This document shows positions 47,021 through 55,174 of a stretch of 57,489 nt of DNA, in pieces. The stretch covers positions 1 to 57,489 of the IMG/VR virus record IMGVR_UViG_3300031973_001259; one strand, 5' to 3'. Both the position numbers and the translations under genes were made by a program. Source of the DNA: a virus. The number at the start of each line of letters is the position of its first letter. The stretch's first letter is position 1. Under the pieces are notes generated by a model. That model did not search any database, was not told the origin of the DNA, and saw only the letters and a list, made by a program, of their open reading frames with translations.

Positions 47021-47826
47021 ATCACTTTCCATCCTTCACAGTACAAATCTTTTGTATCATTTGTTTTATCTAGAGGAGGTCCGAACCAGGTTTTAGGAGC
47101 GATGACTTTCTTATTCTTATTAGTAGAGAGCCACGCTCCCCACCAACTAAAAGAACTATTTGCAATAATAAAATCACTGCAGAGAGACATCATACAAAGA
47201 TCAAGATACTGATCATTTGTTTGAGAAACTAAGAATCTATCGTTATCGAAAGTTGATTCATCCAAACACCATTCGGGATCATCCGAGAAGATAATCACTT
47301 CCCGTTCAGGACCGAAGTATGTTAACGCTTCCTTATAGTAATTTATATCACAAATAGGATGGTGCGAATAATTAGCATAATCACTACGGCGAATATGAAG
47401 AGCGATAGGATTTGTTACATCCATCAACATCTTCTTACAAGGCTCTAGATAATCCTCAGTAAAAGTAAAGTCCTTCAGAATATCTTCCCTGATATGTTTG
47501 AAATATTTTTCAGACTGAAAGAATCCAAAGAGACTAACAAAGTCTGGACAATTATTAAACAGATTCTCATCAAAGTGATAAAACTCTTCTCTAACAATAG
47601 GGCGATCAGAATCAATGTACTGAACTTGAAGAGGATTTAAGTCAGTCAATTCAAAAGGAACAAACAACTGGTGCTCATTCCATTCATCATCATTACTCTT
47701 AAATTTTGAAGGAGGGACACAATAATTAAATCCCCTGTTAGCAGCAATGCCTTTTACTGCAGCATACTGAAACATTTGATTGGCAAGACGCTCTTTCATC
47801 TTGCCGACATAATTAATACCAATCAT
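47017..47826 (-). CDS. GT11 alpha-1,2-fucosyltransferase
   Basis: A 269-residue GT11 enzyme, which transfers fucose from GDP-L-fucose, usually in alpha-1,2 linkage. Motif I is HIRRSDY at residues 144-150. The N-terminal ERLANQMFQYAA (the usual G-x-L-x-NQMFQYA) and C-terminal ANSSFSWWGAWL (222-233) are family hallmarks. It is coupled by ATGA to fcl and GT6, and its donor can be made by gmd and fcl in the same operon. Confidence 0.9.
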   Translation of the reverse strand: MIGINYVGKMKERLANQMFQYAAVKGIAANRGFNYCVPPSKFKSNDDEWNEHQLFVPFELTDLNPLQVQYIDSDRPIVREEFYHFDENLFNNCPDFVSLFGFFQSEKYFKHIREDILKDFTFTEDYLEPCKKMLMDVTNPIALHIRRSDYANYSHHPICDINYYKEALTYFGPEREVIIFSDDPEWCLDESTFDNDRFLVSQTNDQYLDLCMMSLCSDFIIANSSFSWWGAWLSTNKNKKVIAPKTWFGPPLDKTNDTKDLYCEGWKVI

Positions 47827-48776
47827 CTTGTTTGAATATCAGTGTTTGCAGTATACCATTCATAGGTCTTACGAAGACCATCTAGTAATTTATAGTTCGG
47901 CTTCCAACCTTTTTCCAAGAGTTTTGTATAGTCTAAGGGACGCTTTGGAGTTCCATCTGGTTTAGATACATCCCAACAGATGTCTCCAGGGTAACCAGTA
48001 ACTTTAGCAATCATCTCTGCTAGCTCTTTAATAGAAACATCTTCACCTGACCCCACATTCAGCAACTCTGCCTGACTATAGTTATCCATGGCGAAGAGAC
48101 ATGCATCAGCAAGATCATCTACATGGAGAAACTCCCTACGAGGGTCTCCTGTGCCCCAGCAGGTGACCGGATCGTTACCTTGAGTCCAGTTATTAAACTT
48201 CTGCATCATCGCCGGAATGACATGCCCATTCATGGGGTGGAAGTTATCATTAGGACCATATAGGTTAGCAGGCATAAGAGAAACACTCTTGAATCCATAC
48301 TGCTTGTAGTAGGACTTGAGCATGTAGATACCATGAATCTTAGCTAGAGCATATGCATCATTAGTAGGCTCAAGTTCTCCAGACATCAACGACTCTTCTT
48401 GTACAGGAGTCTCTGCAAACTTAGGATAGATGCATACACTTCCCAAAAACAAAAACTTTTTAACACCGCTTTTCCAAGCATTGTGAATTAGATTGTTTTG
48501 AATCTGAGTGTTCTGATAGATGAACTCTGCCGAATATGTATCATTGGCGTGGATGCCACCGACACGAGCAGCAGCATCAAATACATAATCAATTTGTTCA
48601 TAATCAAAGAAACTTTCTACAGCATCTTGATCCATAAGATCAAGTTCTTGCCTAGTCCTAGTAACAATGTTTTCATACCCTTCATGTTCTAAACGACGAA
48701 CAATAGAAGATCCAACTAAACCACGATGACCAGCGACATAAATCTTTGAATCTTTTTTCATTGTTCTAAGTTTCAT
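47823..48776 (-). CDS. fcl: GDP-L-fucose synthase
   Basis: A 317-residue epimerase-reductase that turns GDP-4-keto-6-deoxy-mannose into GDP-L-fucose. The start is VAGHRGLVGSSIVRRLE (Rossmann GxxGxxG). A fucose-synthase signature AARVGGIHAND, a SVCIYPKFAETPVQEE and a Y-x-x-x-K (AYALAKIHG) are present. Length is normal. It overlaps the C-methyltransferase by ATGA. Confidence 0.93.
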   Translation of the reverse strand: MKLRTMKKDSKIYVAGHRGLVGSSIVRRLEHEGYENIVTRTRQELDLMDQDAVESFFDYEQIDYVFDAAARVGGIHANDTYSAEFIYQNTQIQNNLIHNAWKSGVKKFLFLGSVCIYPKFAETPVQEESLMSGELEPTNDAYALAKIHGIYMLKSYYKQYGFKSVSLMPANLYGPNDNFHPMNGHVIPAMMQKFNNWTQGNDPVTCWGTGDPRREFLHVDDLADACLFAMDNYSQAELLNVGSGEDVSIKELAEMIAKVTGYPGDICWDVSKPDGTPKRPLDYTKLLEKGWKPNYKLLDGLRKTYEWYTANTDIQTR

Positions 48777-50023
48777 GGGGCGATTACAACTTCAGGTTCT
48801 GGAAGAGGGAACAAGAAACGCTTTCCTTTAAACTTAGGATTCTTAAGGAAGAAATTTCTAAAGTGCCAAGGTAGAACAATATGAAGATCATATTCATTCA
48901 TCATAATGTCTTCTTCATCCTTAATAGGAATCCATGTACCAGGTGTAAATGATCCATCCTTATCAGGATTAACATCACCAATAGCCTCTACATCATCAGG
49001 ACCAATCTCCCATGTTTGAAGAGTCACATTACCTTTAGTACTAGCACCTAGACAACAGATCTTTGCATTATTTGATTTGTAGAAGTCCATGATCTTCCAG
49101 AACTGGTCTTTACAATCATTAATTCTCTGAGCAAATTCTTCCCAAGGCTCAATAGTATCTAACTTCTTTTCAAGTTCTAGAGCGATGATACCAGTGAGTT
49201 TAGTTGTACACTCTTTACGCTCACTATTAGTAGCGTGAGTAACAACAACAGAGATGCTGCCACCATTGACATCATTGAAATCAAAATCAACAATCTTGAA
49301 TCCCGCTTTGTCCATGATGTATTTAAGTTGTCTCATACCATAGTAAGACAGATGCTCATGACACACAGTATCAAAAGAATTCTGCTTCAGCATCTCAGGC
49401 ATGTAGCTCTGCTCAAGAACCCAGATACCCTGAGGATCAAGGACTTCATGGACCTGACGAGCAAACTCACAAGGATCCTCTAGGTCATAGAACATAGAGA
49501 ATGATGTAATGACCTTTGCCTTTTGCTTACCAAACCGCTCACGGAAGGCATCAGCAGAGAAGAAGTCTGCAATGTAACTCACATGGTCAGGGATAAAATC
49601 TCTAAACTTTTTAGAGGTAGGATCAATACTCATGAGCTGAAGATCATGAGGGAAACAACTTAGGAAGGTGCCATCATTACCAGCAATATCAACAACAATA
49701 TCACCCGACTCTAGTTTAGTATCCGCCTTGATTTTTTCTGCTTTCTCACGCAAGTGACGGATCATAGAACCATTCAAACCAGAACGGTATCCATATTCTT
49801 CACCATACATGGTAGGAAGATCAAAGGTATGTTCTAGTTGAACATGCCCACATCCACCCTTCTTCTCATCGCATTTGACAAGAGCTAAAGGACCCCTATA
49901 CATTCCAAAGTCAATCGTTTTTGGAAAAATACCAGAGAGATACTGATCACCAAGATCGAGTACCGTAACTAGATGTTCGTTACCACAAACTCTACATTTT
50001 TCAATTTTGTAAAATTTATTCAT
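48773..50023 (-). CDS. NDP-sugar C-methyltransferase-like protein
   Basis: A 416-residue protein; ATG at 50023 gives an ATGA with gmd. Three parts fit the sugar C-methyltransferase family (TylC3/NovU-like): an N-terminal zinc-binding region CRVCGN ... CGH (about residues 9-57), the SAM-binding [16 protein letters not shown] and a C-terminal domain starting near residue 290 with [13 protein letters not shown]. These enzymes branch 4-keto-deoxysugars. Gmd's 4-keto product is a possible substrate, so this would be a second branch from the same intermediate. Confidence 0.8.
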   Translation of the reverse strand: MNKFYKIEKCRVCGNEHLVTVLDLGDQYLSGIFPKTIDFGMYRGPLALVKCDEKKGGCGHVQLEHTFDLPTMYGEEYGYRSGLNGSMIRHLREKAEKIKADTKLESGDIVVDIAGNDGTFLSCFPHDLQLMSIDPTSKKFRDFIPDHVSYIADFFSADAFRERFGKQKAKVITSFSMFYDLEDPCEFARQVHEVLDPQGIWVLEQSYMPEMLKQNSFDTVCHEHLSYYGMRQLKYIMDKAGFKIVDFDFNDVNGGSISVVVTHATNSERKECTTKLTGIIALELEKKLDTIEPWEEFAQRINDCKDQFWKIMDFYKSNNAKICCLGASTKGNVTLQTWEIGPDDVEAIGDVNPDKDGSFTPGTWIPIKDEEDIMMNEYDLHIVLPWHFRNFFLKNPKFKGKRFLFPLPEPEVVIAP

Positions 50024-51012
50024 TGTCCGTAAATACACATGTCTTGTACAAGTTCCGAAAAACTAATATCTGGTTCCCATCCGAGGACAGTTTTAGCCTT
50101 GGTATAATCACCCAGTAGTTGTTCAACTTCTGTTGGGCGGTAATATTTAGGGTTGATGCGAATGATGTCTCTGTTCATACATTTACAGAAACCAACCTCA
50201 TCCAATCCCTCTCCACGCCACTCAATACTGAATCCATAATACTGAGAAGCTTCTTCAACAAACTCCCTAACACTACGCATCTTACCAGTGGCAAGAACAA
50301 AATCGTCAGGAGTATCATGCTGAGAGATCATCCACATACCACGAACAAAATCTTTAGCATGCCCCCAATCACGCTGAGCATCCAGATTACCAAGCTCTAA
50401 AATATCTTGCAGACCTGCAGAGATCTTTGACAATCCCATCGTGATCTTACGGGTAACGAAGGTTTCACCTCTCCTAGGGGATTCATGGTTGAATAGGATA
50501 CCATTACTAGCATGGATACCATACGCTTCACGATAGTTTCTGACCATCCAGTAAGAGTATAGTTTTGCCACCCCATAGGGGGATCTTGGATAGAAGGGAG
50601 TTGTTTCTTTCTGAGGAACTTCTTGTACGAGTCCATACAATTCACTAGTAGATGCCTGATAGAACTTACAGGGATGATCTAATAGACGAATAGCTTCCAG
50701 AAGACGCAGTGTTCCTAGAGCATCAACTTGACCCACATACTCAGGCATCTCGAAAGACACCTTAACATGGCTCATTGCACCAAGGTTATAAACCTCAGTT
50801 GGTTTGATCTTTTGAATAATACTGATAAGATTACCAGCATCAGTCAGGTCTCCATAATGGAGATGAATACGATCATAGATATGATCAATTCTATGAGTAT
50901 TAATAAGAGAAGAACGGCGTACAATGCCATGAACTTCATATCCTTTTTCAAGGAGAAGTTCTGCAAGGTACGATCCATCCTGTCCTGTAATACCAGTTAT
51001 TAATGCAATCAT
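50020..51012 (-). CDS. gmd: GDP-mannose 4,6-dehydratase
   Basis: A 330-residue Gmd, making GDP-4-keto-6-deoxymannose from GDP-mannose. [20 protein letters not shown] opens the protein, with [27 protein letters not shown] and the active-site [12 protein letters not shown] (Y-x-x-x-K). [17 protein letters not shown] is diagnostic. It is the first gene of the eleven-gene glycan operon. No promoter is visible close upstream, so the operon may be fed by transcription from the small ORFs before it. Confidence 0.95.
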   Translation of the reverse strand: MIALITGITGQDGSYLAELLLEKGYEVHGIVRRSSLINTHRIDHIYDRIHLHYGDLTDAGNLISIIQKIKPTEVYNLGAMSHVKVSFEMPEYVGQVDALGTLRLLEAIRLLDHPCKFYQASTSELYGLVQEVPQKETTPFYPRSPYGVAKLYSYWMVRNYREAYGIHASNGILFNHESPRRGETFVTRKITMGLSKISAGLQDILELGNLDAQRDWGHAKDFVRGMWMISQHDTPDDFVLATGKMRSVREFVEEASQYYGFSIEWRGEGLDEVGFCKCMNRDIIRINPKYYRPTEVEQLLGDYTKAKTVLGWEPDISFSELVQDMCIYGQ

Positions 51013-51015
51013 TTT

Positions 51016-51333
51016 TTAATTAAATGTAATAATATCCTGTCCTCCAAGACTACTAATAGCTACAGTATCAGCAGCTACAACAGTAGCAGTAGGATTGCCA
51101 GTGAAACTAATGCCATCCTGACCCCAATCAAAAGGGCTAGCGGAGGAAGAATTGAAAGTAATATTGTCTTCGGAGGACATTGCTTGATCAGCACATGCTT
51201 GATCTGCGATAGCACGAAGTCCCAAGTAATGCCGCCAAATTTCTGACAGCGTTCTAGTATCCTCGTCGTTATTTAGTGCAGAAATAAGTGCATTTTTTAC
51301 AGAGTCAGCAGCAGTTTGGTAGGAGTTGTACAT
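51016..51333 (-). CDS. Hypothetical protein (105 aa)
   Basis: ATG at 51333 (MYNSYQTAADSVKNALISALNN) gives a 105-residue protein; an earlier in-frame start would overlap the next gene. A helical N-terminal half (with ADQACADQAMSSED) is followed by an unusual C-terminal part in which GQDGISF and GGQDIITFN resemble each other, as in small virion proteins with a repeat strand. It ends 3 bp before gmd. Function unknown. Confidence 0.5.
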   Translation of the reverse strand: MYNSYQTAADSVKNALISALNNDEDTRTLSEIWRHYLGLRAIADQACADQAMSSEDNITFNSSSASPFDWGQDGISFTGNPTATVVAADTVAISSLGGQDIITFN

Positions 51334-51335
51334 AA

Positions 51336-51617
51336 TTAATAATTGGATGATACGGTATCTTTGGTATAACATGGTACACCATGAGGATCTAGCCACTTAG
51401 TATACTCAAAATCTTCTATAGCTAGAAAACACTGGTCGGCATTATCAAAAAGATAGATGTCAGAGTATTTTTTACTATACTCATCTGCCTTTTGAAGACG
51501 CAAGTCAGGCTTATCATTGAGTTGAATGTAACCCTTTTGCACATAGCGATAAGGATAACGCTCATGAATAACAAGCGTCTTAGTCGATGCAACAGACTTT
51601 GGATCTAGATCATTCAT
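51336..51617 (-). CDS. Hypothetical protein (93 aa)
   Basis: A 93-residue protein, beginning MNDLDPKSVASTKTLVIHER, with a basic YRYVQKGYIQLN region and a charged middle. It overlaps the 73-residue gene by 8 bp and ends 2 bp before the next start. No motif recognised. Confidence 0.5.
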   Translation of the reverse strand: MNDLDPKSVASTKTLVIHERYPYRYVQKGYIQLNDKPDLRLQKADEYSKKYSDIYLFDNADQCFLAIEDFEYTKWLDPHGVPCYTKDTVSSNY

Positions 51618-51831
51618 TGATAATACCTTCAGTTACAAGATCATTGTACAGACAGTCTAGCAGAATTTCGTAGTCATCACAAGGATCGTTCTTAAATTGA
51701 ATTCCCTTTTCCCTGTAATACTTAGTGACCTTACGAAAAACTTTTGGATACTGGTGATCTAGATCAACTTGACCTTCAACAGTACTACGAAGAATGTTGA
51801 TGTGTTTCCTGAACTTAGTAGTGACAGACAT
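51610..51831 (-). CDS. Hypothetical protein (73 aa)
   Basis: A 73-residue protein beginning MSVTTKFRKHINILRSTVEG, basic at the N-terminus and acidic at the C-terminus (DPCDDYEILLDCLYNDL). It follows a TATAAT box (51854). No family recognised. Confidence 0.5.
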   Translation of the reverse strand: MSVTTKFRKHINILRSTVEGQVDLDHQYPKVFRKVTKYYREKGIQFKNDPCDDYEILLDCLYNDLVTEGIINE

Positions 51832-51853
51832 TGCTCTGTTTGATTACCTTGTT

Positions 51854-51859
51854 ATTATA
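51854..51859 (-). promoter_or_regulatory. Possible -10 box for the small-ORF and glycan unit
   Basis: Minus strand TATAAT, about 22 bp upstream of the 73-residue gene. No good -35 lies at 16-18 bp. If active it could feed through to gmd and the glycan operon. Confidence 0.35.
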
Positions 51860-51899
51860 CCCCATATTTACTGGTTTGAGTAGGACCTATGGACAGTTC

Positions 51900-52091
51900 C
51901 TACTTTGGTTTGATCACAAAGGGTGGGTGCCGATCAAACTTATCAATTTGATATCCCTCTACCATTGCCTGACGAATGATGTTGTCGTAACTGTGGGAGT
52001 GAAGAGGAATGTGACGATGCAATAGAAAATCCTCACAGTCCTCTGCAAGGCATTCTTTCTGCTCATGAGTCAGGTTATTCAGGTCAATCAT
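51900..52091 (-). CDS. Hypothetical protein (63 aa)
   Basis: A 63-residue protein beginning MIDLNNLTHEQKECLAEDCE, with a HRHIPLHSHS region and an ending of DRHPPFVIKPK. The 68 bp after it hold only the -10 box. It overlaps the zinc-ribbon gene by 4 bp. No family recognised. Confidence 0.55.
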   Translation of the reverse strand: MIDLNNLTHEQKECLAEDCEDFLLHRHIPLHSHSYDNIIRQAMVEGYQIDKFDRHPPFVIKPK

Positions 52092-52336
52092 CGTACTTCA
52101 AAGTTTAGTTTACGAACTTTGCGTTTGCGTCGGTTCTCTTGGTACTCTAAGTCATTTCTACTAAGAACATGACTATCCTTAGAATTGTTTTCATTTTTTA
52201 ACAAAACGACTTCACTAAGATCCATAGCTGTAATTTTGTCATCCAATAATGTCATCATATTTGGGCAACCGCAACTCTGACTCTTGGTTGAGCTGGTCAA
52301 TTCTACATTGCAAATTTTGCATTTGACAGATAGCAT
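52088..52336 (-). CDS. Zinc-ribbon-like small protein (82 aa)
   Basis: An 82-residue protein with four cysteines in C-x2-C ... C-x-C spacing (VKCKICNVELTSST...SCGCPN, residues 5-25), then a basic C-terminal end (ENRRKRKVRKLNFEVR). Short proteins with this pattern recur in cyanophages. DNA or RNA binding is plausible from zinc site plus basic tail. AAGGAG lies 9 bp upstream of the ATG, inside the overlapping coiled-coil ORF. Confidence 0.65.
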   Translation of the reverse strand: MLSVKCKICNVELTSSTKSQSCGCPNMMTLLDDKITAMDLSEVVLLKNENNSKDSHVLSRNDLEYQENRRKRKVRKLNFEVR

Positions 52337-52391
52337 GTCTTAATAACTCCTTTATTTCAGATAATTCTTCTTTAATTTTTTTCTTCTTCAT
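52239..52391 (-). CDS. Coiled-coil ORF overlapping the zinc-ribbon gene (50 aa)
   Basis: ATG at 52391 forms ATGA with the upstream oxygenase stop, and the frame ends at TGA 52239-52241. The product begins MKKKKIKEELSEIKELLRHA and continues QMQNLQCRIDQLN, an amphipathic heptad-like helix. It shares 98 bp with the zinc-ribbon gene in a different frame. The coupling supports translation; the overlap could also be chance. Confidence 0.45.
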   Translation of the reverse strand: MKKKKIKEELSEIKELLRHAICQMQNLQCRIDQLNQESELRLPKYDDIIG

Positions 52392-53041
52392 AAAAAAGTA
52401 ACCTCAGTAAATCTAGTTGTTTGTTTAAAGAAGTCGTCTACAATTGTTTGACCATGAAACCATTTTCCAGGAAACACGACCCCACAATTAAATCGATCTA
52501 AGATACACAAATCTTCCTTGAACTGTTTATTGGTTTTCCAAGGACTTGTATGTTCGGTGTCCCTTTTACTAGAATAGCTCTTTGCTTTTGTATTGCAAGG
52601 AGTATACAATGAAGTGCCAGATTTCATATGATGAGTTGGATTCAAAAAGATAATAAAATTTAATTGACCATCAGTGTGAGGATGCCAGTGTCTCTCTTTT
52701 GGAACATCATTAATCAATCTAAACTGATTGATCGTATGGGGTGCAGTTTGTGGATCTACTTCTAGATTATAATTATTTGCTATCGATTCTAACAAATATT
52801 TTCTGTGCAAATCCCACCTATTATCCAATAGCATTTGACCATCCATAAAGTCAATGCCATTGAGAGATCCCTTACAAGATTTATGAGTTACAATACTATT
52901 AACAGAGTTAAGGTATTGATAAATTTTTTCAGGGTACTTATATATATCGTCAATGAATAAAATCTCAGAATCTTTCCAAGGAACATTCACAATATTCCAG
53001 GATTCATTAAGTTGAAAATCTTTATTACTGAAAAAATTCAT
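52388..53041 (-). CDS. 2-oxoglutarate/Fe(II) oxygenase-like protein
   Basis: A 217-residue DUF6445-like oxygenase: ILFIDDIYKYPEKIYQYLNS at residues 27-46, the H-x-D in ERHWHPHTDGQLNFIIFLNP, GTSLYTPCN, VVFPGKWFHGQ with the distal His, and RFTEVTFL with the Arg. Its ATG begins at the discriminator base of the upstream tRNA-Val, so no leader separates the two. Substrate unknown. Confidence 0.7.
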   Translation of the reverse strand: MNFFSNKDFQLNESWNIVNVPWKDSEILFIDDIYKYPEKIYQYLNSVNSIVTHKSCKGSLNGIDFMDGQMLLDNRWDLHRKYLLESIANNYNLEVDPQTAPHTINQFRLINDVPKERHWHPHTDGQLNFIIFLNPTHHMKSGTSLYTPCNTKAKSYSSKRDTEHTSPWKTNKQFKEDLCILDRFNCGVVFPGKWFHGQTIVDDFFKQTTRFTEVTFL

Positions 53042-53112
53042 GGGAGATACAAGGATCGAACTTGTGACAATCTCGGTGTAAACGAGGTGCTCTACCTCTG
53101 AGCTAATCTCCC
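53041..53112 (-). tRNA. tRNA-Val (anticodon UAC)
   Basis: A complete cloverleaf on the minus strand: 7-bp acceptor GGGAGAT/ATCTCCC, D arm GCTC-AGAGGTA-GAGC, anticodon loop TTTACAC with anticodon TAC, and the T arm with GTTCGATCC. No CCA is encoded. The 3'-terminal discriminator A is the A of the next gene's ATG. Confidence 0.9.
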
Positions 53113-53116
53113 AAAC

Positions 53117-53188
53117 GACTCAGGTTGGGGTCGAACCAACGACCGACTGCTTAGAAGGCAGTTGCTCTGTCCACTGAGCTACTGAGTC
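53117..53188 (-). tRNA. tRNA-Arg (anticodon UCU)
   Basis: Minus-strand cloverleaf: acceptor GACTCAG/CTGAGTC, D arm GCTC-AGTGGACA-GAGC, anticodon stem ACTGC/GCAGT around CTTCTAA (anticodon TCT) and T arm with GGTTCGACCCC. It reads AGA codons, which are common in this low-GC genome. Its first bases encode the end of the upstream oxygenase gene. No CCA encoded. Confidence 0.9.
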
Positions 53189-53784
53189 TTAAACATGAAG
53201 GTGTAATTAACTCTTCTGTGATTGGAACCTGGTTTCATCGAAACTCTATTTGTTTCGTGAAAGTACTTGGAGTTGAATATGAGAAGACGATTATACGCAT
53301 ATGGTATAATCGTCTTCTCTGATCTAGTATACTCCAGATATTTCCGAATCAACTTGACATCCGTATTATACTCACGCCATGTCCATGTCGGAGGCGGTTT
53401 GATATCGTAAAGAATCAAACCATTTTTCTCTGGATCTTCTACAGAAGAATCTGGAGTGACCCAGAGATTCACATTATAACATGCTGGGTCAGCATGTGGA
53501 GTCACACCTTCGGCATTATTGTCGTAAACAAATGCCCATCCTCTATCAAAATGACCAAGGAATGGGAACCTTGTTTCCAACCCTGTTATTATAGCAGAAA
53601 GAATGGGAAGGCGCAACCTCTCTTTAGAAAAATTAAGAGAGTAGTAGTCTTCATAGATATCATCCGGGTCTTCTGCATTGAGAGCGTACTCCCTAAGCTC
53701 ATCGATGACTTCGGGGAGGAATAGTCCATCCTCCACATGATATCTATGTTCCTGAATAATCTTCTTTAGAATATTTGAGTGCAT
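53179..53784 (-). CDS. 2-oxoglutarate/Fe(II) oxygenase-like protein
   Basis: A 201-residue oxygenase-fold protein: GWAFVYDNNAEGVTPHADPA gives H-x-D, YNVNLWVTPDSS and NRLLIFNSKYFHETNRV provide the distal His, and RRVNYTFMFK the Arg. The final codons and TAG stop lie inside the tRNA-Arg 5' end. Start overlaps the upstream gene by 41 bp. Substrate unknown. Confidence 0.7.
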   Translation of the reverse strand: MHSNILKKIIQEHRYHVEDGLFLPEVIDELREYALNAEDPDDIYEDYYSLNFSKERLRLPILSAIITGLETRFPFLGHFDRGWAFVYDNNAEGVTPHADPACYNVNLWVTPDSSVEDPEKNGLILYDIKPPPTWTWREYNTDVKLIRKYLEYTRSEKTIIPYAYNRLLIFNSKYFHETNRVSMKPGSNHRRVNYTFMFKTQ

Positions 53785-54274
53785 AGGTAAAACGATGATC
53801 CGAATTCAAAGGAGTTGCTCTATGCAAAATCCAAGAAGTAAATTTTAATAAAGTATTAGGGACGGGAGGGACACCAATAATTTTATTGTCCAAGAAGAAC
53901 TCCGTACATCCCCCCTCATCTACTCCAGTATAATTTTTGTTGGCATAGAAAATGAAAGTAACTTCATCTTGATCAATATCACAGTCTTTATGAAAGTTTG
54001 CGATCTCTCTAGGAGCAAAGCAATTAATGTATGCTCGGTATAATTTATACTCCTGAATCTCTGGATATCTAGCATAGATTATGGTTTCTAAGATGCCTAC
54101 AATGGCATCATCTTCTTCATTTTCTGGATCTAATTCACAAATCAATCCTGTTGGTTTGTGGGAATCATCGTCTCGCTCACCATATGCATACTCAGCGTCA
54201 TATGCATACTCACTTACTTCTCTAAAGTCTTCTGAAGATAGAGCTTTGTCAAGGGAAAGAATGTTTGGTTTCAT
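53744..54274 (-). CDS. 2-oxoglutarate/Fe(II) oxygenase-like protein
   Basis: A 176-residue protein; ATG at 54274 gives an ATGA with the upstream stop, though an earlier in-frame ATG exists at 54304. The H-x-D is in IANFHKDCDIDQDEVTFIFY, followed by CTEFFLDNKIIGV and the distal His/Arg pair in TSWILHRATPLNSDHRFTYAL. This is close to the classical prolyl-4-hydroxylase type. Substrate unknown. Confidence 0.7.
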   Translation of the reverse strand: MKPNILSLDKALSSEDFREVSEYAYDAEYAYGERDDDSHKPTGLICELDPENEEDDAIVGILETIIYARYPEIQEYKLYRAYINCFAPREIANFHKDCDIDQDEVTFIFYANKNYTGVDEGGCTEFFLDNKIIGVPPVPNTLLKFTSWILHRATPLNSDHRFTYALKYSKEDYSGT

Positions 54275-54837
54275 AATGCGTCGTTGAGCTCCTGTACTCT
54301 CCATACCACAGTGTATCTATACACATGAGGATGCCGTGGTCCTAGTCCTCTATGTTTAATCTCCGATGGGAAAATTAGTACCCTACCAGGTACATATTCA
54401 TGCTCTTCTATAACATTATCTTCATCATCAAGTAGTTGAAACTGACCACCCCATTCTAAAGTATCCCATTCCAAATTCGGCATGTACATAATTGTATAGG
54501 AACCTTCTTCTCCATCTATATGACTAGTCCCATCACAAAAAGAATGCTGTAAGTTAAAATCAATTCTATTAAGATAAAATCTTTTATCAAGAAGCTCTTC
54601 TAATTCCTCCAACATATCAAAGAAAATCTCACTGTCATCCATGAGATTTACTACTTTGTTTATTGACTCCCTTTCAAATATGTTTTCCCCCATCAATCTA
54701 TGAGTTCCATTCTCTCCATAAGGAACTGAAGTACCGTTCGCAATGTTAGTAGCAGTTACTGGTAGGTTTTTGATTTGCGTCTCAACCTTAACCATATACG
54801 AAAGCTCAAATTGCTTATCAATTACTGTTGCAATCAT
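54271..54837 (-). CDS. 2-oxoglutarate/Fe(II) oxygenase-like protein
   Basis: A 188-residue protein with the full set of active-site residues of the family: H-x-D in SHIDGEEGSYTIMYMPNLEW, WGGQFQLLDDEDN, the distal His in GRVLIFPSEIKHRG and Arg in VYRYTVVWRV. AGGA seven bases upstream supports the ATG at 54837. ATGA-linked to the next gene. Substrate unknown. Confidence 0.7.
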   Translation of the reverse strand: MIATVIDKQFELSYMVKVETQIKNLPVTATNIANGTSVPYGENGTHRLMGENIFERESINKVVNLMDDSEIFFDMLEELEELLDKRFYLNRIDFNLQHSFCDGTSHIDGEEGSYTIMYMPNLEWDTLEWGGQFQLLDDEDNVIEEHEYVPGRVLIFPSEIKHRGLGPRHPHVYRYTVVWRVQELNDAL

Positions 54838-54973
54838 CTAAAGTCCTATTATAAATCACAACTCGACCATTCTCATGCGTAAAAACTAACTCATCATCTG
54901 GATGCCACATTAGTTCTTCAAAAAGAGCATTGAGCTTGTCCATATCCTCATAAAGTTGATTAGGATTTGTCAT
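54818..54973 (-). CDS. Small hypothetical protein (51 aa)
   Basis: ATG at 54973 (MTNPNQLYEDMDKLNALFEEL) gives a 51-residue acidic protein with a helix and a DDELVFTHENGRVVIYNRT beta pair. It overlaps both neighbours by 14-20 bp. No family recognised. Confidence 0.55.
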   Translation of the reverse strand: MTNPNQLYEDMDKLNALFEELMWHPDDELVFTHENGRVVIYNRTLDDCNSN

Positions 54974-55169
54974 TGTTTTCCTCCTTTGTTTTGTGGTTGA
55001 ATTCAATTACAATTTTTTCGTGAGTTGTTGTTCTATCAGAACAATAATAATGCATTAATTCACCGTTCAATATTTTACAAACATTATCTAGTTGTAATTG
55101 GGTGACAAACTCTTTAAACCCATCATCCATCCAAGATTTATTCGATCCTGGTGTGTTAAAATCATCCAT
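54960..55169 (-). CDS. Small hypothetical protein (69 aa)
   Basis: ATG at 55169 is preferred (MDDFNTPGSNKSWMDDGFKEF). The product is 69 residues, with TQLQLDNVCKILNGELMHYYC and a Lys/Glu-rich tail. No family recognised. Confidence 0.5.
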   Translation of the reverse strand: MDDFNTPGSNKSWMDDGFKEFVTQLQLDNVCKILNGELMHYYCSDRTTTHEKIVIEFNHKTKEENNDKS

Positions 55170-55174
55170 TATTA

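Noticed and set aside
53041-53188. tRNA genes as a phage attachment site
   Set aside because: No integrase, excisionase or duplicated tRNA end is present in the window, and T4-like cyanophages are lytic; these are phage-encoded tRNAs.
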